NCBI RefSeq assembly: GCF_000235365.1
Contig: NC_016449.1
Location: 620,001 to 684,000 of the forward strand
Source of the DNA: Eremothecium cymbalariae DBVPG#7215
Taxonomy: Eukaryota; Ascomycota; Saccharomycetes; Saccharomycetales; Saccharomycetaceae
Reading direction: 5' to 3'
DNA length: 64,000 nt
Positions 1 through 10,005 of this stretch are shown piece by piece (positions within the stretch are counted from its first letter, which is position 1; every line of letters starts with the position of its first letter). The translations under genes were made by a program, and so were the position numbers. The notes beneath the pieces are model-generated. The model saw nothing but the letters and a program-made list of their open reading frames with translations. It ran no database searches and was not told where the DNA came from.

Positions 1-812
1 ATAGCAATAATGAAGCCTCCCTTAGATTTCAACATTTGAGCAACCATATCATCAATTAATCTATGTTCATACCAGATACCAACAGCTTCAAACTTCTGTT
101 TATATTCACGTTCATACATTCCTTCAAAGATGTCTTTGAATTGCCCATCGTACTTCTTCAAGATAGTGTTTTTAGTAGTTGAATACAATGGCATCTTTCT
201 TTCTAAAGCAAGCTCAAAACTAGACTTTGCAAACCCCGTAATTGACTCAGCGGTGTTGTACATCGACATAGCAACACCACCATCCTTTGGAAACTCAAAC
301 ACATCCAAATCTATATCCTTGCTCTCATCACCATCCTTACTCTTGAAAACTAATTTCAAGGTCCCTTCACCAGGAATCACAACATCAGTAGCCTTGTACT
401 GGTCACCAAAAGCATGTCTTCCAATAATAATGGGCTCCTTCCAACCGCTAACTAAACGAGGAATTCTGGGAATCACAATCGGCTCACGGAAAACTGTACC
501 GCCCAAAATATTTCTGATAGTCCCGTTAGGCGACTTCCACATCTTCTTTAACTTAAATTCTTCCACACGAGCCTCGTCAGGGGTTATAGTAGCACATTTA
601 ACTGCCACACCATGCTTCAATGTAGCCTCTGCAGATTCTACAGTAACTTGATCATCTGTAGCATCCCTGTTTTCCATAGAAAGATCATAGTACTTCAAGT
701 CAACGTCCAAGAACGGAACAATCAACTTATTCTTGATCAAATGCCAGATAATTCTGGTTTGCTCGTCTCCATCCATCTCAACGATGGCATTTTTAACCTG
801 AACCTTCGACAT
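1..812 (-). CDS. IDP2/IDP3: NADP+-dependent isocitrate dehydrogenase, N-terminal part (partial, runs off left edge)
   Basis: Converts isocitrate to 2-oxoglutarate with formation of NADPH. The reverse strand reads from an ATG at 812 for about 270 codons to the window edge with no stop. It begins [20 protein letters not shown], the conserved eukaryotic NADP-IDH start, with no mitochondrial presequence, so this is the cytosolic/peroxisomal type. Later stretches such as [17 protein letters not shown] and [13 protein letters not shown] match the family. In S. cerevisiae IDP3 (YNL009W) lies beside YNL010W, and the next gene here is the YNL010W counterpart, so this is probably the ancestor-type gene of IDP2 and IDP3. 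The C-terminus, where a peroxisomal SKL-type signal would sit, lies outside the window, so location cannot be decided. Confidence 0.93.
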   Translation of the reverse strand, partial: MSKVQVKNAIVEMDGDEQTRIIWHLIKNKLIVPFLDVDLKYYDLSMENRDATDDQVTVESAEATLKHGVAVKCATITPDEARVEEFKLKKMWKSPNGTIRNILGGTVFREPIVIPRIPRLVSGWKEPIIIGRHAFGDQYKATDVVIPGEGTLKLVFKSKDGDESKDIDLDVFEFPKDGGVAMSMYNTAESITGFAKSSFELALERKMPLYSTTKNTILKKYDGQFKDIFEGMYEREYKQKFEAVGIWYEHRLIDDMVAQMLKSKGGFIIA

Positions 813-915
813 TATTTCACTTAAATTACTCTTCAATCACTACGTACTCGCTTATTGCCACTGATGTAGTTTGTACCGCCCTGAGAGCGACTGCTCGCGC
901 AACACTAGTAATACA

Positions 916-955
<40 letters not shown>

Positions 956-1409
956 CCAACCAACCCCGCTTCCATATTTATGCACACATACATTCAAACC
1001 CACCTATTTACAAGGGGTTGGAGTAGCCACAACACTTGGAAAAGAATTTTAATTAGATTAATTAAGCCTTTCAATGAACTGCGGAGTTAGCAAAGACTTT
1101 TCTATTTCCTATCTTACGTGTGTCACAGTCTTTTCGCCTTTGAATTCTGCAGGTCGGCACCGTGATTGGCATGATTGGGCTCGTTTTAATTACAGCCATA
1201 CAGACGAACTCTAAATAACTGACAGATGTTGCCAAACGGCAAGACATCCAGACACACACTACACCCTACTACGGGAGAAGGCTACAATCGCGAAATACTA
1301 CAATGGCAAGAGTAGTACTAAGTAAGTAATTAAATGCAAGCGCATACATATACAAAGCGAACACAGATTTTTTCATATACAAGATACCTTTCTACTAAGT
1401 TTGATTCAT
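813..1409. promoter_or_regulatory. Upstream region of the isocitrate dehydrogenase gene with a long TA tract
   Basis: This stretch holds the promoter of the reverse-strand IDH gene and the 3' flank of the PYP1-like gene. A pure TA dinucleotide run spans 918-954, about 110 bases upstream of the IDH start codon. I see no convincing gene in it. Confidence 0.6.
918..954. repeat. (TA)n microsatellite
   Basis: An uninterrupted alternating TA run of about 37 bases in the IDH promoter. It may act as a nucleosome-poor or TATA-like element, but that is inference. Confidence 0.9.
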
Positions 1410-2120
1410 TTATTTAGTCAGCTCCTGCACAGATATCTCGCCAGATGTTACCCGTTTCACGCATTCAAGAATGTTTTCGAAGGTATCGAATTCATGATAC
1501 AAGATACCCTCCCTGTCGCAATACGTGACCAAATCTTTCCCTCGCTTAGCAAATAACAGGTCACATTCTTTTGCAGCACTGACATCACTCACGCCATCCC
1601 CACAATATAAGTAAACTGGTGTATTCATCTGCTGATTGAACCTTTGCTTACATAGATCAATCGATCTTGCTTTGTCGTGTCCATGGTGTGAATCGTCCCT
1701 ATATACAATACTCCACGATCCGTCATCATTGACTACCACATCGTTGGAATAGATTTCGATATTCTTCAATGCATCCTTGCCCAAATGTTGCTCTAATAAC
1801 TCCTCGATAACAAGTCTTATTCCACCGCTGACTACTACCAACGGTACCTGCTCTTTGATGCACCAGTCGTACATGCTTCGAAACCCCGTATCTAACTGCA
1901 CATTATCTTTCAAAATCTTTACACATTCGTCGAATGGCAATTCAACACTCTCCAAGATCTTGTGGAACGTCTCCCGAAACGTGCTCGTGCCATTGAACAC
2001 TTCGCCAAACGTCCTCTCTCGCTCATCTTTACCACATCCGAAATCATCCGCAAGATAATTATAGCTGTCCTGTAACGTTATAGTCCCATCGAAGTCCGTA
2101 AAAACAACAACTTGCACCAT
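1410..2120 (-). CDS. PYP1: HAD-family phosphatase, YNL010W (Pyp1)-like
   Basis: Full-length 236-residue haloacid-dehalogenase phosphatase. HAD motif I is near the N-terminus (DFDGT, residues 9-13), motif II is VVVSGG in the first third, and motif III/IV is YCGDGVSDVSAA. The length is close to S. cerevisiae YNL010W, described as a phosphatase acting on small polyol/sugar phosphates. It resembles phosphoserine phosphatases, but its synteny between IDP3 and YNL011C identifies it as the YNL010W counterpart. The natural substrate cannot be read from the sequence. It is transcribed in the same direction as the IDH gene. The start is the only ATG ahead of motif I. Confidence 0.88.
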   Translation of the reverse strand: MVQVVVFTDFDGTITLQDSYNYLADDFGCGKDERERTFGEVFNGTSTFRETFHKILESVELPFDECVKILKDNVQLDTGFRSMYDWCIKEQVPLVVVSGGIRLVIEELLEQHLGKDALKNIEIYSNDVVVNDDGSWSIVYRDDSHHGHDKARSIDLCKQRFNQQMNTPVYLYCGDGVSDVSAAKECDLLFAKRGKDLVTYCDREGILYHEFDTFENILECVKRVTSGEISVQELTK

Positions 2121-2869
2121 CAGAGTCCGCTTATTTGAACCACCTGTTGTTGGCTTTTTTAATTTCTACTTCCACACCAATTCAACTTTTAAAAAGTTAA
2201 TATTATTCCGATAAATGCGTGATGTATCTCTATATTATTATTACCATGTTTTATAAATGGAGCTTCCTCGCCGTTTTTTCCTCGAGAGAAAAGCTCGAGG
2301 AAAGAAACCAGAAAACAGGGGTTCCTCGAGAAATTTTAGCGTCGTTTTAAATCAACGGCACCAAAAAATTCGTTGTTTGTGATACAGTCGTCAAAGCCTC
2401 TCGGCCGATTAAGTCCTGCCAACTAGGATGCGATGCAGGGCAGAACCGAACAATTGGGCTACTAGGACTATTCAAGAATTGGTATATAGTTGCGGGAATT
2501 GAAGTAGAAAGGTTTTGGGACAGGGGGGAAGCGAATGGAGGCCTTTTTTTGGTCGCAGTTTTTGTGTTATGGTGGGAAGAAGGGTTAAGAGCGTTATCGA
2601 CGATGGGACGACATACATCTCTCTGAATAGTGTAGTTGTCTGTAGTCTACATATAAGGTTTCTCTGCTCGAGTCAAATTGTGCCAAACACAAACATAGGG
2701 GAGGGAGTAAAATAAAAGCACATAGATAGATAGATAGATAGATACATATATATATATATATCTAGATAGAAAAGTGTGACAGGTAGGGTACAAGTTGGTT
2801 GAGAGATAGACAGGTTATAGGGAGTTGGAACTGGATTTCAAGGGAGGAGCTTTTAAAATTTGGAAGAGG
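2121..2869. promoter_or_regulatory. Divergent promoter of PYP1-like and YNL011C-like genes
   Basis: A shared 750-base upstream region. It contains three CTCGAG elements between about 2281 and 2338, two of them arms of a perfect inverted repeat (2277-2303). It also has a (TAGA)n run at 2723-2744 followed directly by a TA tract to about 2761. No gene is seen. Confidence 0.6.
2277..2303. promoter_or_regulatory. Inverted repeat with two CTCGAG cores (possible Xbp1-type site)
   Basis: Arms TTTCCTCGAG and CTCGAGGAAA (10 bases each, perfect) flank a 7-base spacer. A third TTCCTCGAG follows at about 2330. CTCGAG is the core bound by the S. cerevisiae stress repressor Xbp1. The factor assignment is inference; the symmetry is seen directly. 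Confidence 0.5.
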
Positions 2870-4171
2870 ATGAACGTAGTGGTACTAGGAGGGGGTACAG
2901 CCACAAATCTGTTGGTGCCCTGTTTCGATGAGGTTGCTAGTTCATTAACTTATATACTTCCGATATCAGATAACGGTGGATCCACGTCGGAAATACTTCG
3001 GGTGATTGGAGGACCAGCAATCGGAGATATTAGGTCGAGACTTGTGCGGGTGATTAATGATCCGTTTTTGATCCAGGTGCTTTCTTATAGACTTCCTAAG
3101 GATGGTGCAGTGGCCAAGGTGGAGTGGAATGATATTGTGGAGGGTTCTCATGCCATTTGGTCTGGGGTTCCTGGTCCTCTACGGGAGTGTGTGAGGCCAT
3201 TCTTAGCACACATTCAATCTGAGCTTTTGAAACGAAGTAAGATATCTAAGCCGTTCCAGTTTGGTAAGGCTTCTATTGGGAATCTATTCTTGACAGGAGC
3301 GCGGCTATTCTTGGGGTCGTTAGATGCGGCTATAGAACTCGTGCTACGGATAGGCAGGTGCGCATCAACGGTAAGCGTGGTTCCATGTATTAACTCGAAC
3401 CATATGTACCACATATCTGCGTTGCTCGAAAACGATATGATTATTACAGGCCAGTCCCAAATCTCTCACCCTTCAATACCATTTAGTGACCGATTTTCCG
3501 CATCTTTCAAGAATTGTGGGGACACTACGCCAACGTGGAACAACATCCCCACATTAATGGCACCGTACACTATTGAAGATGAGGAGGAAGAAGATGCTAC
3601 ACCGTTTTACATACATCCAGCTTTGAAGACATCGCAGCTATATTTTGAGAAAATGATAGATGAACAGCCTTTACCAGCTTGTGTCAAGAGGGTCTTTTAC
3701 ATCAATCCATATGGTGAAGAAATATTCCCAGTTGGTAATTCAAGAGTTATTCAAAATTTGAAAAGGTGTGATATGTTGGTATATTCGATAGGGTCTCTAA
3801 TGACAAGTTTGTTACCTATGGTAATCCTTGGAAATTTGGCGGAGGCCATTGTGGAAACAAAAATGAAAAAAGTGCTATTAATAAACAACACGTATGATCG
3901 TGAAACGTTCGGCCTCACGGGCTTGCAATACGTGATGATGATACTTGACTCGATGGAAACAGCTGTCACAAGATACAAAAAATCTAGAGCGAAAATGGAT
4001 CACATGAGATGGCCTGCTACAGCATATATTACTGACATTGTATATCTAAAGAGGGGACAGATAACTATAGACCGTAAAATATTAGAAAGAAAGGGTATAC
4101 GGTTTCATGAAGTGGAATCAGATATATTTGACAACAACCAATTAATAAATATCTTGAAAAATATCCAGTGA
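2870..4171 (+). CDS. YNL011C: CofD/YvcK-fold protein, YNL011C counterpart
   Basis: A protein of 433 residues of the CofD (2-phospho-L-lactate transferase) / YvcK fold, function unknown in yeast. The nucleotide-binding type N-terminus reads MNVVVLGGGTATN. Further family motifs are ISDNGGSTSE, GDIRSRLVR and SIGNLFLTGARLFLG. An acidic DEEEEDA patch lies mid-protein. I start it at the ATG at 2870 because GGGTATN must lie near the N-terminus; the open frame continues upstream without another ATG. It is divergent from the PYP1-like gene and convergent with SSP120, with only about 155 bases between stops. Length is close to S. cerevisiae YNL011C. Confidence 0.85.
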   Translation: MNVVVLGGGTATNLLVPCFDEVASSLTYILPISDNGGSTSEILRVIGGPAIGDIRSRLVRVINDPFLIQVLSYRLPKDGAVAKVEWNDIVEGSHAIWSGVPGPLRECVRPFLAHIQSELLKRSKISKPFQFGKASIGNLFLTGARLFLGSLDAAIELVLRIGRCASTVSVVPCINSNHMYHISALLENDMIITGQSQISHPSIPFSDRFSASFKNCGDTTPTWNNIPTLMAPYTIEDEEEEDATPFYIHPALKTSQLYFEKMIDEQPLPACVKRVFYINPYGEEIFPVGNSRVIQNLKRCDMLVYSIGSLMTSLLPMVILGNLAEAIVETKMKKVLLINNTYDRETFGLTGLQYVMMILDSMETAVTRYKKSRAKMDHMRWPATAYITDIVYLKRGQITIDRKILERKGIRFHEVESDIFDNNQLINILKNIQ

Positions 4172-4326
4172 CGCCCTTTTTTCTCAGTCTCAGCATAGCT
4201 TCATGAAACTTCGGGGAAGTTAGTATTAAAGAAAACAACCAAGTTGACTGCATATAATTACATATATAGTCTTCCTTACATCAGAATTGCTTATAATTTC
4301 CTGTATCCCCATAATAACAATAGAAA

Positions 4327-5025
4327 TCACTTTGGACCATTGTAGTACTTATTGGGAATAGCTTTTACTGATATTCTGCTTTCCAACTCATCGTCCGTCA
4401 GAACACTGTTTCTTGAAGCACCTCTCTGCAGCATTTTTTCATGCTCAATTTCATGCTCATGATGTAAAAGTTCATGCTCAATATCCTCTTTATGAACTTT
4501 CTGGATGGCTTGGTCATCAACCTTATGATACTCGTTCCAATGGTGTATGTCGTACTCTGATTCAAAATCGGAATGATGTCCAACCCCTAAACCCAAGTCG
4601 GGCATGCCCTTACCCTTTTTAGCAAAATTTAAATACTCATCCTTGTTGATTTTGGTGTCATCATCGACATCTAATAGTTTGATAAGAAACTTTACCACTC
4701 TATCACCTATTGATGTGTCTATGGCTTCGCTATCATCATGAACACCCATCCCATCACCACTACCAACTATTTCATCACGAGTTAAACCATACATAGATAA
4801 AAGATCGTGCTTGTCGAAGTATCCTTTATTGCCCTTGTCGTGTAATCCAAAAAACTCTTCAGGAGTATATTTAGACATCTGATGTTCATGATCCATATGC
4901 CATTCTTCCCACGCCATACCTTTAGGAAGTTGCTCGCTCTTAGGTTTACTATTTTCAACTTGTGGCAGACATTTTCCACCAATCACCATTAAAACCAAAT
5001 ACCACACAAGTTGATGGAATTTCAT
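4327..5025 (-). CDS. SSP120: Secretory-pathway EF-hand protein Ssp120
   Basis: A 232-residue protein with an N-terminal signal peptide (hydrophobic to about residue 17, then KCLPQVE) and two EF-hand regions. EF-1 lies near 63-74 (DKGNKGYFDKHD). EF-2 is canonical at 119-130 (DVDDDTKINKDE). A charged His/Glu-rich C-terminal half follows. This matches yeast Ssp120 (YLR250W, about 234 residues), a luminal partner of ER/Golgi cargo receptor complexes. In S. cerevisiae SSP120 lies next to YEF3 (YLR249W); here two genes separate them, as expected for the unduplicated ancestral order. Two CGGGTAA boxes lie 120-155 bases upstream. Confidence 0.87.
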   Translation of the reverse strand: MKFHQLVWYLVLMVIGGKCLPQVENSKPKSEQLPKGMAWEEWHMDHEHQMSKYTPEEFFGLHDKGNKGYFDKHDLLSMYGLTRDEIVGSGDGMGVHDDSEAIDTSIGDRVVKFLIKLLDVDDDTKINKDEYLNFAKKGKGMPDLGLGVGHHSDFESEYDIHHWNEYHKVDDQAIQKVHKEDIEHELLHHEHEIEHEKMLQRGASRNSVLTDDELESRISVKAIPNKYYNGPK

Positions 5026-5571
5026 TTTAGTGGGACACTTTTCCTATATGTCAGAATTCGGTTCTATTAGTATTGTAGAAGTAGACTTTGAAATGAAACT
5101 TGCCAACATTTCACTAAATTCCAAGGCTCAGCAAGTCACCGGCCCGGGTAACGTAATTGGATACAATTTAAAGCGGGTAACGAATTATGAGGTGCATACT
5201 AATTGAAGATTTACTTAGTGACGTAATAAGGACTTATATTACCTATGTTCTAGACCAGTTATTAACTATTAATGCATCAATTGAGTCGTTGAATAGGTTC
5301 CAATTGCATTTTAGGGATGCTACAGTGCTATGTACATGGTTTCTTGTGGAAAAAAGACGATGCCAAGTCATGTTAGGTTTTACTTGAATAGTAATCTGAT
5401 TAGTGTTGAACGGTATCGCACAAGTCTTTTTAAGCGTTTAACTATGTATATATATTCATATATATACATATACATACATATATATAATGTATATGCGAGT
5501 TGTAAAAATATGAGGTATTTGGAAAAAGGTTATATGTGGTCAGAACTGTAGAGATGTTAAAACCTGGTGAA
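5026..5571. promoter_or_regulatory. SSP120 promoter and 3' flank of the FAR1-like gene
   Basis: Contains a pair of Reb1-type boxes (5145-5151 and 5174-5180). A TATA/CATA-rich tract lies at about 5443-5490, nearer the FAR1-like gene end. Short ORFs here are not credible genes. Confidence 0.55.
5145..5180 (+). promoter_or_regulatory. Two Reb1-type sites upstream of SSP120
   Basis: CGGGTAA occurs at 5145-5151 and again at 5174-5180, same orientation, 29 bases apart. This is the consensus of the general regulatory factor Reb1. Binding is inferred. Confidence 0.55.
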
Positions 5572-6825
5572 TCAAGTAACTTGGCCATCAAAGCCTCTCT
5601 TATCTAAGTATGACCTGCGGAAGTACTCACAGTTCTTCCTCATTGCTTTAGCAAAATCTTTTTTCCTAGTGTTATTAGAGAAGTAACCTTTATAGAGATC
5701 GTCCTTACTAGCTTCAGAGACCAATAAACGGATGACGTCACCAGAAGAGACATTGTCGCTTGTGGACATGAGCTGGACAAGCTGTCTTTTATATTCCTTG
5801 ATTAACAATCTCTTATTTGTGTTGTAATTCCATACATCAACTCTGTCATGATCGTGATCTAGGTTTGAGCATGCTTCGTCTAGGTAGTAGTTGTCCTTTG
5901 CAGATTGGTACCGATATCTTATGAAAAATGGGCATCTCTTGGTTCCACTACCAAGATGGTGTGTGGATCGGGTCCTATGCTCATCTGAATCACCATTATT
6001 AGTTCCACTTCCTGGTGAAGGTTCGTTTGGGGTTGCAGATTTACCTGCACGAGTACCATAAAACTCACATCCGAAATCAATTCTGGTCACTTTGCTTTTG
6101 TAATCCTTAGTCTTCAAGCAAACGATTCCAATTCTCTCTTGAAAGGCATATATTCTTTGTATGTAATCCTTGACTTGTTCTGGTGATTGGAACTCCATTA
6201 TACCTGGAGGTGCAGAATCAAAACGTGCTATGCTACCAAGTCCATTATGTCGGTGCTCATGGGCATGCTGGTGCTGATGCGAATGATGTGCCAATTCACC
6301 ACTCCCACGACCCCCAACAATCGACCCTACATGCGAATCTGAACTCGAGGCATGCGAATGGGTCCCATTTGTGACAGGAGCTGTTCCTGCAGCAGCAGCA
6401 GCAGCAGCAGCAGCAACATCTTCAAGTTCTGACCAATGCCCATAACCAACTCCGCTCAATAATGCTGCTTGTTCCTGATGCGCTGCAATATCCATCGGAT
6501 CTACAATGGGCCGCATGTCATTCTTTCCCCAAACTATCAAGTTTCCTGGTTCTACCTCATTCAGAAACACCCATCCTGCAATAGAATGAGTCTTGATCAA
6601 CGGAATATCACCCGGTATTGCCTGATATAACTCGACCAGTGTGCACACAACATTACTTGGATCGATCGACCCATGACGCGGGAGGTCTTGCCTTAACGTT
6701 ACGGTGCCAACTGCACCACCATTGTACATTAGTTCATATAACTGACGGACATGTGGATGGGCATGAGCGGCAGCTACTCCAGGAGCACGGTCAACTCTTC
6801 CACGTTGTGCCATAATCGATTCCAA
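5572..6825 (-). CDS. FAR1/Rbf1-like zinc-binding DNA-binding protein
   Basis: A 417-residue probable transcription factor with no S. cerevisiae counterpart that I can name. Residues about 209-329 look like a FAR1/WRKY-GCM1 type domain: a helical start (EQVKDYIQRIYAF), GIVCLKTKDYKSK, then Cys253 (FGCEFYG), a long insert, Cys298 (KRCPFFIRYRY) and His324/His326 (LDHDHD). This gives a C-C-H-H zinc set like that in fungal Rbf1-type factors. A polyalanine tract (138-146) and a His-rich stretch (about 180-193) precede it, and a basic C-terminal region (NTRKKDFAKAMRKNC) follows. The start could be residue 1 or Met5. The domain call is by pattern only. The gene sits between SSP120 and SPO1. Confidence 0.65.
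   Translation of the reverse strand: MESIMAQRGRVDRAPGVAAAHAHPHVRQLYELMYNGGAVGTVTLRQDLPRHGSIDPSNVVCTLVELYQAIPGDIPLIKTHSIAGWVFLNEVEPGNLIVWGKNDMRPIVDPMDIAAHQEQAALLSGVGYGHWSELEDVAAAAAAAAAGTAPVTNGTHSHASSSDSHVGSIVGGRGSGELAHHSHQHQHAHEHRHNGLGSIARFDSAPPGIMEFQSPEQVKDYIQRIYAFQERIGIVCLKTKDYKSKVTRIDFGCEFYGTRAGKSATPNEPSPGSGTNNGDSDEHRTRSTHHLGSGTKRCPFFIRYRYQSAKDNYYLDEACSNLDHDHDRVDVWNYNTNKRLLIKEYKRQLVQLMSTSDNVSSGDVIRLLVSEASKDDLYKGYFSNNTRKKDFAKAMRKNCEYFRRSYLDKRGFDGQVT
6389..6415. repeat. GCA trinucleotide repeat coding polyalanine
   Basis: About nine GCA units on the plus strand, read as GCT/TGC-type alanine codons on the coding strand of the FAR1-like gene. Such tracts vary in length between strains. Confidence 0.85.
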
Positions 6826-7288
6826 TTATCTTACTGACCAGTCCCTCGATAAGATATAACCCTTGAAGTATCTTTCCTCGAGCCAGCTTTCGATTGGACG
6901 ACTAAATGGGTTTCCTAGCGTTGTATATTTAACAGACGTCGCTGTGATTAAACGGGCCATTGTTTTCAACTCGATTACAAGACAGTAAAAATGAAAAACG
7001 GATCTACAAATACAGGATCTACCCTGTAATACCTAGTTACTATTAACTACTATTTAATTACCCGGAAAATATACGTCCTTAAGAAGCAGGGATGCTACAG
7101 TAGAATTGGGATGTGGGGAATGATATAGGTGTATTTAACAGGTGTAAAAGACGTCAACAGATGTGGTGAAACGGTTTTAGATCATCGATCATCTTATATT
7201 AGTCAAGTTATGCGTGACGGCCATAACGAGTAGTGACGTCGCGGATAGCAGAAGGAGCCGTTTGAAGTAGAGCATTGATAGATATTAT
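6826..7288. promoter_or_regulatory. Upstream region of the FAR1-like gene
   Basis: The promoter of the reverse-strand FAR1-like gene and 3' flank of SPO1. A TTACCCG box (Reb1-type, 7058-7064) lies about 235 bases upstream of the start. No other feature is seen. Confidence 0.5.
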
Positions 7289-9424
7289 CTAGTTATAACA
7301 ATACTTTTTGAAGCAGCTGTGGCATGTTGGAGGTAGCAATTCGGTGGAAGCAGTGTTGTCATAGGTTCTTTTAATCATAAGACAGCCTATACACTGAAGG
7401 TAAGAAGTGTTATTGTTGTCAGTGAAAATATTCCATCCGTTGTTTAGCATACCATCTACTTCCTTGGGGCTGTAGTTAAGTTTGAATGTTGAGGTATTTG
7501 ATTGATAAGTATGATTTCTGTTAGCATGATAAAGAATTATTGGTGGTAGTTTGCCGGGTGGAAGAAGTACAGAGGAGGTTCTTTTACGATAGCTGGATTG
7601 ATAACACCCAAAGGCTATGGGGTGATTTAGCAATTTTGACCGTTCAAATTCTTCAGGCAAAGGGATATACGGCATTGGGTCAACATTGACAGGAGTGCCG
7701 TTTGGACTTAAGATGCTGATAGAATCTTCGGATTGACGCATATTATCGTATAAATTGCGTAGGATCGACCCGGTGGGATAGTTTATTTTACCGGAGCTTG
7801 AGTCTAGTGCAAATATTAAATCGACTTTTCGCTCAGGTTGCAAGAATGGTCTCAAAGGTATGTTTTCTCCATCTTCACCTCCATCAACAAGATATAACTT
7901 GTCTGTTTTTGTTAAAGGCGTTTCAATTCCAGGGTATTGATAAAAGGGATTTGGCTGAAATAATGCGAAGTCAGATCTAGTACCAAATATTTTACCCTCT
8001 GAATTTTTATTCTTGAGATTTACACCAAACGTGGAGAATAATGCCCTTACTGCCTTCATAGTTTTTTGGGACGAATCAGCTGCAAGCTGCCAAGCATATA
8101 TCAAGACGTTATTAAAAAGCGATGATGATGTTGCTGTGATAAAACCTACATCATCAAATCCTTGGATACATGAACGTGCTATACCTCTACTAACAGTGGA
8201 ACCTAAGTATCTCAATTTCACAAAAAGCCTTAGTAATTTATTCCAAGATCCAAATTCAAAAGGGGTGAATTCAAATACAACGTTAACCAAATCTTCATTC
8301 TTACAATTAGCAATAATTATAGGCAAAGGAGCCTCATAATTACTTGCACTTGGGCTCTGTACAAACAACTCCGACATCGAATTAGTTTTTGTTTCCTGGT
8401 AAGAAATCTTCTTCCATAATGCACGGCCCCAATAATCAGTAAAGGATACTGGGAAACCCATAATCTTTTTAGGTCTCACCTCTGAATGCAACATGATGTA
8501 AAATCCAAGAACTTTCCTAAAGTTTGAAAAAGTATCCATCATTTCTTCAAGTTTTTTGATTTGGTTTGTGGGGCTCGAATCATTATTTCCTTTAAACAGC
8601 TCTTCAATAGTTTCCTTTAATTTTAAAAATGTATCAAGGGAACGTTTTTGAATAGCATTATGATTTAAGCGCATCCAGTTAGACTCCAAACTATCATGAA
8701 ACTCATTGAATGTTGGATCCACAGAATCAACCGGTTCAGCGAACTCACGCTTCCATTTAGAAACATGTTCTTTAAGTTCATTATAGAATCCATCATCCAT
8801 GAAAAATTCGTGAGCTTCAGCAGTTCCATCAAGTTGCTGAACTATATCTCTATTCTTAAACTCAAAATTTGGAACTCCTTCAAGTAAACTATTCTTAATG
8901 TCCCAATTTCTAAGTTTATCCACATCGAAGTCAGCAAGCAACAAACGCATCACCGTCCAACTACCTCCAGAAATGCTAGCAATATAGCTAGCACAACTAA
9001 ACAATCCGTGATTATTCATGCCTAACAAAAAACCTGAACTAGTCAACATCGATCGATAACCACCACCTGACACTGCAATAGCGAGATTCACCGGATCTTG
9101 GTATGTTTTCTGTAAAAAGCCACTAATGTCAAAAGAGGGGATATTGATAGTCTGTAAAAACTTTATCAACCTGTTTTGAGTCAAATAATGGTGGTTCTTA
9201 ATGTAAAAAGTTTCCTGAGGGCATAGTCCACTCTGATAATATAATGTTAGTGGGCTAAAACTTCATGTCGAAGATGGAATAAAGGTTATCCTAAATTTAG
9301 TTAGAATTACATTTGCAGACCTTATAAGGGCCTCTTTTGGACATTTAACACCATGAGGGGTATAAGAGCTGGATAGAACGGTGCCTAATAACAAAATTAT
9401 CGCAAATAAAGAAGAAAACTTCAT
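7289..9424 (-). CDS. SPO1: Meiosis-specific phospholipase B-like protein Spo1 (two exons)
   Basis: Lysophospholipase-family protein needed for spore formation in yeast. I join exon 1 (9311-9424, 38 codons) with exon 2 (7289-9232), giving about 685 residues. Exon 1 supplies a signal peptide (MKFSSLFAIILLLGTVLSS) and KCPKEALIRSAN. Exon 2 opens SGLCPQETFYIK. The joined segment aligns without a gap to the S. cerevisiae Spo1 N-terminus as I remember it. The catalytic core shows SGGGYRSM (oxyanion region, from about residue 93), SISGGSW (nucleophile Ser about 126; first Gly of the usual GLSGGS replaced by Ser) and DGGEDGENIPL (catalytic Asp). The C-terminus is cysteine-rich (CIGC..CHSCFKKYC). Synteny with YNL012W beside eEF3 agrees. 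Confidence 0.87.
9233..9310 (-). other. SPO1: Spliceosomal intron in SPO1 (78 nt, weak donor)
   Basis: The donor is GTAATT (from 9310) instead of the yeast GTATGT. The branch sequence is CACTAAC (9246-9252). The acceptor is TATCAG ending at 9233, 14 bases from the branch A. Removing it keeps the frame (phase 0) and joins the signal-peptide exon to the catalytic exon. From memory, S. cerevisiae SPO1 also has an intron. Confidence 0.8.
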
Positions 9425-10005
9425 GATGTAAGTTGTTCAGCTTGGGTACTGTCATCAAACTGTTTTGTGGAAGTTAAAAATTCAAAGGTTTTATTTTAGA
9501 CTAGCGTCACACGGAATGATTCTGACAACGACAAAGAGAGTCGATGTACCAATACTATTAGTACTACTAATAATAGTAGCAATATCACTAATACCAGTAC
9601 TAAGGATATTACGAACAATAATTATGGAAACAAAGGAATTGGTTTGACTTAGGCACCTAGAAAGTATATAACAAATGCTAAATAGAGAAGATTATCTTTT
9701 TAATGTTCAGTTTGAATATAGAAGGGCCTACTTATAAATTAGATATATAGCAACATTGATAATTCGGTCAAGAATCACTCAGATTTAGACTTCCATTATA
9801 CATATTAGAGTCTTAAAAGGATTAGCTATGGATAACTCGATTAATGATTTACACTGGATATCTTGGAGATTTAGAACGTAACAACCCATTTTTAAATAAA
9901 TCTGATATTCTATTACGACATGTATACAAATATAACACGATACAATACATAATCAAAAAAAAACAATGGAATAGGTAAACGATGATGGAGAGGAAAAGAA
10001 CCAGC
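9425..10005. promoter_or_regulatory. SPO1 promoter and eEF3 3' flank
   Basis: AT-rich, 580 bases. A short stretch at about 9540-9610 is rich in ACTA/TAGT triplet-like repeats. I see no gene and no recognisable RNA. Confidence 0.5.

Noticed and set aside
130..651. 173-codon plus-strand ORF
   Set aside because: It is antisense to the isocitrate dehydrogenase frame, which is unmistakable.
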